This document shows, piece by piece, positions 11,704 to 22,256 of a stretch of 64,000 nucleotides of DNA. The position numbers were made by a program, and so were the translations under genes. The stretch is from Rhipicephalus microplus (Eukaryota > Arthropoda > Arachnida > Ixodida > Ixodidae), in assembly GCF_043290135.1 (NCBI RefSeq), contig NC_134710.1, positions 9,907,821-9,971,820 of the forward strand, in the 5' to 3' direction. Position 1 is the stretch's first letter. Each line of letters begins with the position of its first letter. The notes under the pieces were generated by a model. That model searched no databases and was not told the DNA's origin. It saw nothing but the letters and a program-made list of their open reading frames with translations.

Positions 11704-12130
11704 CTACTGTGTAATCTGGACCATAGATATTATAGTGCATTATAAAACATGTTCCCTCCAAGGAAGCATCCCTTGTGACAGAAGTGAACTGGCCGAAGGC
11801 GAGCCAAATGAAAAAAAACGTGCTAATGGCACGACGTCACTGATTGCCGCAACCGATCAGCAGGCGGCCGTCGTTGCTTCGGCGCCCGATAACGGCGATG
11901 GAGGTGATAGCGGTCCGCTCCACAAAGGCACTGCAACCGACGACCACGCAACTCGCGGTGCCGGGGCATCCGACGATCGGTGCCGGGGCATCCGATATCG
12001 TCAGCGGAGGTGATAGGGGTCTGCAAGATACGGGCATGCCATCACGGGCCTCTACAATTGATCAGCAAGCGACCCGCAGTGCGGCAGCTGACAGTGATCC
12101 TCACGACAATGACGGCATTCATCGCGCTGT

Positions 12131-13652
12131 GTGCGAGTTGACGCTAGAGCTGTCACGAGCAGCAAAATAGCGCAAATAAGTGCTCGTGAGCAGGACATTC
12201 TTGATCGACTCGAGTCGACACCGGCAACAGCGTCATCGGCCTCTGCCGCAGACCCTGCAGCTTCGTATGTGATGGTTGTTATGGAGGTCCTGAATGAGCT
12301 GCTCACTGCTGCCCTATGTTGCATAGTATGTGGCGAGTGCGCAAAACTTGTTAGGGGTGACCGCTACTACGGCCTCGCTAAAAAAAAAATGATCATGAAG
12401 TGCGACTGTTGTGGCGAAGTGACAACGGCATGGAACTCGTGCAGAGCCCATACTAATAAGTCCTGCAATTCATTTGCGGTAAACATTATATCCACGCGTG
12501 CGATGCTCTGTAGTGGGAACGGCCGGACAGCCATGATTATTGTTTCGTCGATGGGACTGTCGCGGTGAGAATGGCGGTAGAACCTGGCAAATTTTTCTTC
12601 AAACGATCACTTCAGTTGCATGACCTTCGTTATACTACGGTGTTGTGCGATGGTGACAGCCACGTGTACAGCGGCATAAAAGAATTGAACATTTATGGCT
12701 ACTTTGATGTGGAGGAGGAGGATTGCGTAAACCTTGTCAAGAAACATATGGGTACTGCACTACACAACCTAGTACAACAACGCAAGGGGGAAGGTAAACG
12801 AAGCCTTGGAGGCAAGGGGAGATTGACCCGCCGAACTGTCTACAATGGGCGAGCGCTAAAATTGCACGTGGTGATATTGAAGCCATGAGCCAGGCAGTGA
12901 TGGCTACATTTCATCATGTCACCGAGGAGGAGGATTGCGTAAACCACGTCAAGAAACATGGGTACTGCACTACACAACCTAGTACAACAACGCAAGGGGG
13001 AAGGTAAACGAAGCCTTGGAGGCAAGGGGAGATTGACCGCCGAACTGTCTACAATGAGCGAGCGCTAAAATTGCACGTGGTGATGTTGAAGCTATGAGCC
13101 AGGCAATGATGGCTACGTTTCATCATGTCACCTCTAGTGACAGTTGCCCTAACCATCAACTGGTGAATAATCTTGGTGCCGCCACAATGCAGTAACGACT
13201 AAAGGGGCCCAGAGCCCAAGTACAAATATAACTTGCCTAGTGATGTGGCTGAAGCTCTCTTGCGGGTTTACCAACGATTGGTTGAGAGGAGACTGCTGCA
13301 AAAATGACCCAGGAGAAAGACCCAGAACTCAAACGAGTCTTTTCACTCAGTAATCTGGAGCTTACTGGCAAAAGAGCAGCACTGGTTATTGTTTGCAGTA
13401 CAGGCAGCTATAGCGGAGGCTGTGCTGTGTTTTAATGCCAGTAATGAGCACGCCGCTGCGGCTGTGCTAGCGGAACCTAATGTGGACATAATACTTACCG
13501 GGTCTTACAGGGCAAGGGAAAAGGACCTGCGGCGTAGCACAAGTACTGCTAAAAAAAATAAAAAAAGGGCAACCTCTCTTGGCCTCACTAAGGTAGTGAA
13601 GAAAAGGCACCATGACAAAATGCATCCCGATTACTCCCCTGGATCATTTTGA
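12131..13652 (+). pseudogene. Mutator-like (MULE) transposase, broken
   Basis: Three blocks in order match the tick Mutator-like transposase family as I know it. The N-terminal block has CxxC pairs (CIVCGEC, CDCCGEV) and AWNSCRAHTNKS at 12,300-12,470. The central block is LRYTTVLCDGDSHVY...EEEDCVNLVKKHMGTALHNL at 12,620-12,770. The C-terminal block is TQNSNESFHSVIWSLLAKEQ through FNASNEHAAAAVL to DYSPGSF at 13,320-13,650. The segment that should hold the first catalytic Asp is deleted between blocks one and two. A 212-bp tandem duplication repeats part of block two, and several frameshifts separate the blocks. Low-complexity frames at 11,780-12,130 may be a decayed N-terminus. The element cannot encode active transposase. 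I found no terminal inverted repeats. Confidence 0.75.
12712..13132. repeat. 212-bp tandem duplication inside the MULE pseudogene
   Basis: 12,712-12,923 is repeated as 12,924-13,132 with few substitutions and 3 bases fewer. Both copies start in the run of GAG codons and end with CATCATGTCACC. It duplicates the DCVNxVKKHMGTALHNL block. Confidence 0.9.
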
Positions 13653-14215
13653 GATACTTTTTCTTCGGAGGAAGTGTGTGTAAATAAATTTTTTTACCTG
13701 TTTCACCTAAGTGGCATTTCTGATGGTGTTATATTGGAAAAACAATATCTCTGGTTCTACTCAACCAGTCTCAATAATTCTTTATTTTGTAAGAAAAGTG
13801 GTGAATTGAAAAGTGCAACAGGACTAGTATTAACTACATCATTAAATAATATTTATGAAAATTTTTTGATGTTATTATTGGGTTTTACAAGTAAATTTTG
13901 AGGTGCCCTAATTTAATTTGAAATTTTTGTAAAATGTTCATTCTTTACTAATTGAACCCATGTATCATCCTTGATCACTGTAGTGTTTAAGTGATTTCCA
14001 TAATTACTTCTAAGTTGTCTGGAAGTGTTTTTTCTCGTTTTCTCAAAACTGCATATTATTAATTTCTCCAAGGTGTTACTAAAGCCTTGTCCTTGCAAAA
14101 GTTTGGCATGTTGTAACTTTTGCCCAAGTTACTTTAGAACATTTTTGTAGCACTGCAAGCTTTGACCACACAAGATCATTTTCACATGCCAGTGTCTTTG
14201 ATCACAACCAGCATT
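13653..14215. other. AT-rich, no recognisable gene
   Basis: Strongly AT-rich 3' flank of the MULE. No recognisable element ends. Confidence 0.4.
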
Positions 14216-15510
14216 CATTTTTCATTCATTTTCATTTTATTATACTGTCAGCACCATTTGGGCTGACAGGGGTGGAAAAAACCAATATACATACAAAAAA
14301 ATAGGTACTCCCTATACAACTTCTATCATACATAACAATTAATGACAAGAAATAGCCAAAACACTCTGCTCTTGAGGACATAGAATAAGCAAAATATAAA
14401 CCATACATCTTTATACACGACATCCTTTAGGCCCTTCAAGAAAGAAGGTACACATTCCGATAAGACAGTGGAATTCGGCAGCCTGTTCCACTCACTGATC
14501 GCCCGCGGAAAGAAACTGAACTTAAAACAATCGTTGTGTGATCTGGGAGGGGGGATGTACATGTTATGCCGGTGCCTTGACGTTTCCCCAGTTTTTATAT
14601 ACATATACTTCGATTTGTCTATTTTTACTTGTTCTTTAATGATTAAAAAGAGTAATTTAAGTCTTTCATACTCTGTCCTTTGTTCTAGTGGTTCAAGGTG
14701 GGCCAGCTTGCAAAGCTGAGTTGGGGAGTGGCAGCGCTGTTATTTGTTGAATATGAAACGTGACGCCAATCTTTGTATTCTATCTAGCTTAGTGCGATTA
14801 CTTGTTGTGTACGAATCCCATACCACCTTTGCGTACTCCATAATAGGCCGTACTAGAGCCTTGTAAGCCAAGCATTTGATTTCCGGAAGCCAAGCATTTG
14901 ATTTCCGGGCTAGCATGGTGCAGATTTCTCCGAAGTCTCCACAATGCTTTTGTTAGCCTTAGCACAAACGGAGTCTACATGCAAATTCCATCGTAGATCG
15001 GAAGCTATTAATAAACCCAAATATTTGTGTTGTTCTACTCTGCCAAGCTCATGACCGTTTATAGAGTACGTCGTATTGAGAAAGCGTTTTTTCCTAGTTA
15101 CGGTCATCGTCACTGTTTTTGCGGCGTTTAGATCCATCTGCCAAATGGTGCACCAGTTTTGTATTTTTTGGAGGTTTAGATTTAGTTCTGATTGATCGGT
15201 AGGAGACCTGACTGTTTTATACATTACACAATCGTCTGCAAAAAACCTTATGGGGACCGTAATATCTTTAGGTAAGTTGTTGACAAAAATCAAAAACAGT
15301 AGTGGGCCCAAGACACTGCCTTGGGGAACTCCAGAAATAACATTGGCAAGGGCAGATTTTTTCGTGCTGACTTGAACATGCTGCTTGCGATTGGAGAAAT
15401 AGGAGGAAAACCACTGCGTTAGGTTTGGGTTTTTAAAGATAGTGTTTATTTTTAACAACAGTTTAGCATTCAAGAGAAAACTCGCCTCCAAATTAGTCAA
15501 TGCAAAAAAC
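14216..15510 (-). pseudogene. CR1-like LINE, 5'-truncated: RT palm to 3' end
   Basis: On the minus strand the reverse transcriptase shows ISGVPQGSVLGPLLFLIFVN and the intact catalytic motif RFFADDCVMYK (about 15,350-15,215), then NAAKTVTMTVTRKK and HKYLGLLIASDLRW. After a stop at 14,910 the C-terminal part continues (ALVRPIMEYAKVVWDSYT, then FFPRAISEWNRLPNST to 14,326). The 3' UTR ends in TCATT-type repeats at about 14,216-14,240. The 5' side stops within motif A near 15,510, as expected for target-primed 5' truncation. Stops and a 22-bp tandem duplication at 14,865-14,908 inactivate it. Confidence 0.85.
14865..14908. repeat. 22-bp perfect tandem duplication
   Basis: 14,865-14,886 and 14,887-14,908 are identical 22-mers inside the CR1-like pseudogene, shifting its frame by one base. 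Confidence 0.9.
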
Positions 15511-15589
15511 ATTGCATTGCATTGAACTGGCCACCTGGTCAAAATGCATAAAGCATGTAAGTTTGATCGAAATGCTTTCATAAATAAAA

Positions 15590-17320
15590 AAATTAGTTTT
15601 TAAGTGTGGTGTCCCCCTTAAGTGTTTAGGAAAAGTGGGTAATGATTTGGAGCACTAGGTACTCTACTGTGGGAGAGCATATAGCCGTCTCGTCAGTCTG
15701 TTTTGCCATTTGGTCCTTTTGGACCTTGTACAGCCACTGGACTAATGTTCCATTAATCACACCCGTGCCATTAGTATGGGTCGGCTCAAAGTACCGACTT
15801 CAGGTATTTACAGAAGTGGGAAATGTGACAACTGAAAAATGAATTCTGTCAGCTCACAGTTTGTAGAAAATTAAGAACTATTTAGCAACTAAAATGCCGT
15901 CTTGTCTACAGAATAGTTGTTGGTCACTATATGCACTCCTTAATCCAAGCATTGAGAACATTCATTTATGTGTAAAATAATATTGGCAAAATATTTTCTG
16001 TGTGCTTGTCCCAACGAATGAGTAGGGTGAAAACTTGGGCATGTGGTACGATGTGATGAATGTACAAGCAGTGTTGTAAGTCTTCCTTGTCTGGTCTGCT
16101 CTTTTTACATTGATCTTGAAAATTGGCACACAATACTGCACTGTTTTTGCATCCGTCTTACTATAATAAAGGTGTCTGCCTTTCAGTCCATTGATTGCGC
16201 CAGTTTTAGTGCAGCCTCATAAGTTTCCAGCGATAATGTGTAGTTGCTGCTCAACATTGATGATGACAATAAGCAGCATAGCTGATGCAAAGCGTGAAAT
16301 GGTGCATTTTACCTCAGGGTAGCTTCGGCACTTATTTCATGGCTTACAGTCTTATGCAAAAGGAAAGCTGCCTTCTCCTTCATGAAAACACAGGCAATAT
16401 TCTGCATTGATCCGTACTTATTGGCCTCGCTAAAAGGGGTCAGATTTTTTTTATTGCTACTTGCCGAGCATGGTTGCTGCAGTTTGAGTTGTAACAGGAA
16501 ATTGGGGCATGCAGTCTTGCTAACAATAAGCATAAGTCTTGCAATGCTAGTGCATGCAATCATTAGTGCATTCGTGTGTACTTCAAATGTCATACAATGG
16601 CCTTTCTTTTGGGGCTCAAAGGTGGGTTCTTAGTTGTTGCTGCTTTACGAGACTTGCGTTGAAGTGGGCACCTGGCAAGAAGCACAATTTTCTAAGACTT
16701 AGCATGTCACCGCTACAGTTTTCCGTATATGGTAGCCTTCAACATAATTGTTTTGAAAAACACCCATGACACACTCATTTTGATTTTGACTTGTTAATTT
16801 CAAGGTGCTTCCTTGCAATGCCTCTTTGCAATTTTTAAAATAGCAGTTTGCCGATCACAGTTTAATGAGATCAAACACCAACACGCAGTTATCTCTAAGC
16901 TACTTGCATGTGCATCTGTTGCCCCCCCCCCCCCTCCAAGGTGGTCGTTTCTGTAGTATTGGAACTTAGCACAGTGAAAATGAAGAAAGAAAAACTAATA
17001 TATATAAACCTCTTAATGGAAATAATGAACATGTGCATTCCATGCATACCTGACCACTTGATAGAAACATGAACTTCCTGACCTACAGACAGGTCTTGCG
17101 ATTTCTACAAGACTTCTCTAACGTATACAAAAATAGCCATAGAAGGCAGCTCAGATTTCCATGCAGAGAAAGTGATTGTCAAGTGTATTTTATGCCTTCA
17201 ATGTATTGGTGCTTTGTAATGTTCACATTTGAGTGTAACCACAAAGCAAACTTCCATAACATGACCAGGTGCAGATGCGTCTGTGTAAGCAGACATTTAG
17301 TGTGTAGTGACACCACGGAC
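15590..17320. other. No recognisable gene
   Basis: AT-rich sequence with a poly-C tract at about 16,922-16,934. The open frames have no domain signature. Confidence 0.4.
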
Positions 17321-17327
17321 CTGAGCT

Positions 17328-18527
17328 AATGGGCAGGGGGTTTCGACACCCTCCCACGCCTAGCCGTGCGTGGCTAAGCCTTGTCCGGGGAAAAGGGGAT
17401 TCTGGGGGTTCAGCTGACACTGGGTGCTTGGACCTTTAAGGCCCCCCGGCGGAGGCAACTCACCCCTTTGGCCCCGGCTTCACTTAGACCCATGGGCTGA
17501 CCCACTCGGGGGGGAAATCGGCAGTTGCCTTTTCCTATCTTTCTCTCCCTACATCTTCGTCCTTATTTCGTACTTTTTATCTGTCCTCTAATCCTCTTTT
17601 CCGTTTACTTCCAAATTTCCTGGCAGCGAGGCTTAACCCTGTGTGGTTTACCCAACCTTGGGTATTTCTATTCGGTTATAGCGGCAATGCATGGCTGTCG
17701 TCTCCAAGTGTTCACTATTCACCTACCTTGTAGCGTCCCCTTATTGGGCTCGGTGGTGGGCGGCTACCATCGCCGCCGAACTGTACACAATGTGTATGGC
17801 CAACTTTTCCCACCTCTCCCTGATCGCTGCCCGAAAGGTGGCACACCGAAAAACCGTTCCTTTTTTCCAAACTAAAGCAGTCTTTTCCCAAGCTTCATGT
17901 CATGCATGGCCAGAAAGAGAACAAAAAAGTCTGAGCAATCTTACTCTTTCTTGTCTCGAAAACCCTCACCAATGTAATCAGCCCAGGATATCGTGTAACC
18001 AATTTGAGAAGTGGCGACCCCCTGTCGGTGGTTCGCGACAAGCTCCAATATGACAACTTACCTAAACTGGTGGCATTTGGGGATGTCCCAGTTTCAGAGG
18101 GCCCACACAGGTCAATGAATACAGTGTTCGTTGTGGTCTCTGATGACGACCTGCTTGGACTGTCTGAAAGTGAAATATTGGAAGGCTGGCATGTCCAAAA
18201 TGTAGTCAAGGTCCAAAGAATAATTATACGATGAGACAAAAAAGTAACACCCACAAAACACATAATCATCACCTTTGGTACCAGTGACTTGCCTGATTCA
18301 ATTGAAACTGGCTACTGCAAGCTCCGTGTCAGGCCTTATGTGCCAAACCCTCACAGATGTTTCAAGTGCCAGCGCTTTCGACATGGGTCACAAAGCTGCA
18401 GACGGTGCATTACTTGCGCAAAAGTGCATCCAACGAGCACACATCAGGTACGTGTATCTCAACATCATGCTGTGCGAACTGTGAAGGAGACCATGCGACC
18501 TACTCGAGATCGTGTCCCAGTGTTGGT
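17328..18527 (+). pseudogene. LINE 5' UTR and ORF1 (gag-like, CCHC), broken
   Basis: GC-rich leader sequence typical of a tick LINE 5' UTR runs from about 17,328 to 17,560. It is followed by a degraded ORF1. Readable pieces include NLPKLVAFGDVPVSEGPHRS and SESEILEGW (18,040-18,190), TFGTSDLPDSIETGYCKLRV (18,265-18,330), then the zinc knuckle CFKCQRFRHGSQSC (CX2CX4HX4C, 18,358-18,400) and traces of two more Cys motifs (CITCAKV; CANCEGDHATYSRSC in another frame). ORF1 proteins of this type coat the LINE RNA. Several frameshifts and stops are present. It ends abruptly where the CTTGAAA repeat begins at 18,529. The endonuclease fragment at 22,257 may be the continuation. Confidence 0.75.
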
Positions 18528-18528
18528 A

Positions 18529-18640
18529 CAGATCCTTGAAATCTTTGAAAATCCTTGAGTTTCAAAAATGCATTTTCAAGGCCCTTGAAAGTCCTGGAAT
18601 TTTTCGCCATCCTTGAAAGTCCTTGAATTTCCTGAGCAAT
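18529..18640 (+). repeat. CTTGAAA dispersed repeat arm
   Basis: Starts CAGTGTTGGTACAG and continues as CTTGAAA/CTTGAGT words to GAATTTCCTGAGCA. It is the same arm as 8952-9085 and is inserted directly after the LINE ORF1 fragment. Confidence 0.7.
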
Positions 18641-18834
18641 GAACTGTCATATCCACATCGCGACTTCCTAAATATGGTACATCGATACGGGAACCTGTCA
18701 AACTCATTTCTGAAGTATTAATGTGGTGTGGTTGCACATGATCCCATTTTGCAAAAGTGCATGTGGAAAAAAAAGTTATTTTCTGGCGAGGGTGGAGCAG
18801 TGGCTGTGATAGCAAGAAATTGTACTGAATCAAT

Positions 18835-20968
18835 TCGAATCTCATTTATGGTGTGTGATTTATGCAAAGGGATTAGAGCAGAACTAAATTCCAAGTGCTT
18901 AGTTTTTCCCTATATTAATTTCCATCTGCCACATGTCGCACCACTCAGCCAGCCTATCGAGGTCAGATTGTAAAATGGTATTATCGGTAGGGCAAGTTAT
19001 TTCTTTGTAAATTACGCAGTCACCTGCAAATAGCCGAATTTGCGAGCTTATGTTACATGCTATGTCATTAATGTATATTAAGAACAAAAGGGGACCAAGA
19101 ACCGAGCATTGGGGAACACCGGATAAAACGCTAGTAGGGTTAGAGATGTAGCTCTTTAGTTTTACAGATTGGAAGCGGTTAGTAAGCTTCAGATTGCGAA
19201 TTTTTAGTTCTAAACGTTTGTAGGGGACCCTATCAAACGCCCTTGAGAAATCAATAAATATGGCATCGACACGACGGGAAGAGTTAAGCACAGAATGAAG
19301 GTCAGTAATTAATTCGAAAAATTGCGATTGACATGAGAAATTTTGACGAAAACCGTGTTGGTTGTTTAGGAGCAAGTTATTTAAATTAAAATAGGCCATT
19401 ATATTTGTGGATAGGATATGTTCGAGAAGTTTGCAGCATATGGATGTCAAAGAGATTGGTCTGTAGTTATTGGGCTGAGTATTATCACCAGATTTGAATA
19501 TTGGGATTACGTAAGCAGATTTCCAGTCCTCTGGTAAGCAACCGGTATCTACAGATTGTTGAAAAATTAACGCGAGCAAAGAGGCTGAGAAGTGGCTGGT
19601 TAGTTTTAAAAGCTTAGCGCTAATATCATCAGGGCTGGGGCTGGTTTTAAGAGCTAAACGATCTACTGCACAAGCTACACCGTGTGCAGTAATTGTGATA
19701 GGAGAAAATTGATTGGAGATAGTTAGCTGTGGCAAATTTAGGTTGCTATCGAGCGGTCTCTGGATAGTGTGAACTTCTAAAAAAGGTCAAGTTTTTCAGC
19801 ACAGCCGGCTAAGTTCAGGGTGTTGCCATCCTCTCCACAGAGTGCTGGCACCGACTCTCTTTTCTTGGGATTTACAGTGCTCCAGAACTTCTTAGGGTCA
19901 GTTTTGAACATGTTAGGTAGCGTGTCATTGTAGTACTTATTTTTCGCTTCAGAAATTGTAGCTTCTGTTTGTTTGGAAACGTTTTTATAGTTCTGCCAGT
20001 CCTCCGACGCGTTTGATCTCGACGCTTTAGTGTACGCTCTCGTTTTTCTATTAAGCCATCTTTTAATGTCACGGGTGAGCCATGGATCATCCGCTCTTTC
20101 AGGTATTGTAATCACCGGCACACAAAGACGTTCTCTCTTTTAATTTGTCACGAAATAAGCACCAGTTTTGTGCAGTAGACTGATTGGGAAAGTTAGATAT
20201 AAGTTCATCCGAAAAAGATTCTAGCAATCTGTTAAGCTTATCAGTGTCTGCGTGTGCGTAGTTAAGTATATTTTTTCGGACGTTTGTTTTCTTGGCATGC
20301 GGAAGAGGCAGAGAGCAGTGAACTGCCCTATGATCACTTATTTCTTCTAAGATCTCAACTTTAGTGCGGTCGAGATGATTGGTTATTATAAGGTCTAAAA
20401 TATTGCTGTCACGTGTTGGTTCCTGCCCAATCTGTTGTAGATTGTGATAATGGAGAAGGCGTAGAAAGTTAAGCTGTTCATGGCGATTAGGATGAGCGGG
20501 AAGAGATAAAGTGGACCAGTTGATTGGAGGATAGTTAAAGTTGCCGCCAAGTATTAGAAAACAATTAGGAAACTTGAGGAGAATGGAATCAATGGCTTCC
20601 TGAGAAGCTCAACGAAATCCTGCCGGCAATCAGGGGGTCAGTAACAGGCACCAATTATGCAATGAATGTGATCGAAATATGATGAAACCCAGACAATTTC
20701 AAGGGGGGAATCTGAGGGAAGAAGCGATGGCTGATACTTTTTTTATGGCAATAATAACGCCACCACCACGACAACCCATTCTATCTTTACGAAACATAAC
20801 AAATGATGATGGAAACGAAAGTTCGCTGTTCGTTACGTCCGCGGTCAACCATGATTCCGTACCTACGACTATATCAGCTGAGCACGTGTACACGAGGGCG
20901 TTTATTGCATCAAGCTTTTTATAAACGCTGCGAAAATTAAATAAAAGTAGCGAGACCGATTTTGACAA
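18835..20968 (-). pseudogene. CR1-like LINE ORF2: AP endonuclease and reverse transcriptase, broken
   Basis: The endonuclease N-terminus reads SLLLFNFRSVYKKLDAINAL, then IVVGTESWL (catalytic Glu) and GGGVIIAIKK (20,960-20,700). The rest of the endonuclease is split by stops and shifts. A linker (20,121-19,777) contains WLTRDIKRWLNRKTRAY and FWSTVNPKK. The RT (19,735-18,900) has FKSGDNTQPNNYRPISLTS, the motif A AIFIDFSRAFDRVPY, the motif B SGVPQCSVLGPLLFLIYIND, and motif C as RLFAGDCVIYK instead of FADD, so one catalytic Asp is lost. A frameshift at about 18,900 is followed by readable sequence (KTKHLEFSS) to about 18,835. ORF2 would copy LINE RNA at the nicked target. This copy is dead. Confidence 0.85.
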
Positions 20969-20998
20969 GTTTGGCGTGTGGCGACGTGTTTTACAGGG

Positions 20999-21932
20999 TC
21001 ATTCAGGAGGGCTTTGTTTATTTGATGACACCATGACTACGCAATCATTTACAGAGTCGTAACAGAATGTAGAACCGTGCATCTGAAGCTTGTTAAAATG
21101 CACCGTATATTTTTCATCGCCTTTACGTTGAGCCTTAGTGTAGTCGCGTAACTTCTTTCTGGCAAGTTGGACTTTTGGCGAGAAATCTTCCTCAAGCCAG
21201 ACTTTGGGCTTTTGTAAGTCTTTCAACTTTGGGGCACTAGACAGAGCTTCTAGTTTTGATTTGAAGTTCAAAAACTTCACTATGATAGGGCGGTTAAAGT
21301 CGGGTCGGGGTTTTCCTAATCTATGAGCACGTTCGATGTCACCAGCCTCAATTTTCAGATGTGTTGAAAAGAATTTTTGTTACTATTCTTTCGGACTCCG
21401 CATACCCTTCGTGCTCTTCTTGTGGAAGGCCTTTGATTAAAAGGTTATTTCGCCTCATTCGATTGCTCATATCGTCCACGACGTCAGTAAGACCTTCGTT
21501 CGTCTTGCAAACATTTTCTTTTACTTCCTGAACAGTGTCGATGACAGTTTCAACGTTTCCTGTCAGATCAGATACTTTGTGAATGGTGTTTTCTAGGCTT
21601 GAGAGGCAGCACTCAATGCTTGTGATCTGCTGTTTGATTTCAGTTAAGCTGGAGGTTTCATCATGACACTTTTTGAGCAAGCTGAGAACATCCTCAATCT
21701 TAGGACCGGGATTTGCCTCCACGTCGCCAGCACGAAGCAGTAGCAATGCGAGACACATTGACAGCAAGAGAGTCGAGGGCCTAGAGCTGAGTACACGGAT
21801 AAGACCTGATCCGGCAGAGAAACGACTGCCGAAGAAACATTTAGGCATTCGGCAAGCAAAGAACACACCAATGCGAGCACGATAACTCCACACATCAATA
21901 CCCATGTTCAAAAAGAGGGATCTGCAGGCCAC
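20999..21932 (-). pseudogene. CR1-like LINE ORF1 with N-terminal 2A-like motif
   Basis: ORF1 reads 194 codons from ATG at 21,932, shifts frame once near 21,365 and continues to a stop at 20,999 (about 310 residues in total). Residues 53-67 are strongly hydrophobic (STLLLSMCLALLLLR), followed directly by AGDVEANPGP (residues 68-77; nucleotides 21,731-21,702). That matches the D-V/I-E-x-N-P-G-P core of 2A-like ribosome-skipping peptides, known from several non-LTR retrotransposons. Next comes a region with heptad-like spacing (SLTEIKQQITSIECCLSSLE and onward), a coiled-coil candidate. Then RRNNLLIKGLP and, after the shift, FNRPIIVKFLNFKSK and EDFSPKVQLARKKL, resembling the RRM-like and C-terminal parts of L1-type ORF1 RNA-binding proteins. 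The true start codon is uncertain; Met29 and Met59 are alternatives. Confidence 0.8.
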
Positions 21933-21971
21933 ATAAAATTCAGTAGCAGCTATAACAATAACAATTCATAC

Positions 21972-22239
21972 CTAAAACGGTAGAAAGCAATGGTTAGACA
22001 GTTGCCACTTGTGGCCGCAAATCCCGGTGGTTCGTCGCTTCACTTCGGTTTTATGGGTTTGAAGGCGCTGTCGTCGCTGACATCACGTGGTTGGTCAGCG
22101 TCGGGGAGATGGCACGGTCACGATCGCTTCGGTCTTCTATCTTCGATAAGCAGCCAGGCGGCAGTCAGCACGAGGCGAACTTTGCAATGCTAAAACGGTA
22201 GAAAGCAATGGTTAGACAGTTGCCACTTGTGGCCGCAAA
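21972..22239 (-). promoter_or_regulatory. LINE 5' UTR with a repeated unit (1.2 monomers of 218 bp)
   Basis: A 50-bp block at 22,190-22,239 is repeated exactly at 21,972-22,021, an offset of 218 bp, upstream of ORF1 on the minus strand. One full unit plus a partial outer unit is the arrangement seen in LINEs whose 5' UTR promoters are built of monomers. Promoter function is inference. Confidence 0.6.
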
Positions 22240-22256
22240 AGATTAAAGATGACACA

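Larger units (their letters stand above)
18835..22239 (-). mobile_element. CR1-like LINE, 5'-complete but 3'-truncated
   Basis: A reversed LINE with 5' UTR (22,239-21,933), ORF1 (21,932-20,999), a 30-bp gap and ORF2 (from 20,968) with endonuclease and reverse transcriptase. Similarity ends near 18,835, before the C-terminal part and 3' UTR. LINEs normally lose 5' ends during insertion, so loss of the 3' end with a preserved 5' end implies a later deletion or rearrangement. It separates two pieces of a plus-strand LINE. Confidence 0.8.

Noticed and set aside
21702..21731. 2A motif as a sign of viral integration
   Set aside because: The surrounding frame is a LINE ORF1 with coiled-coil and RNA-binding regions directly upstream of LINE endonuclease; no virus-like domain is present.
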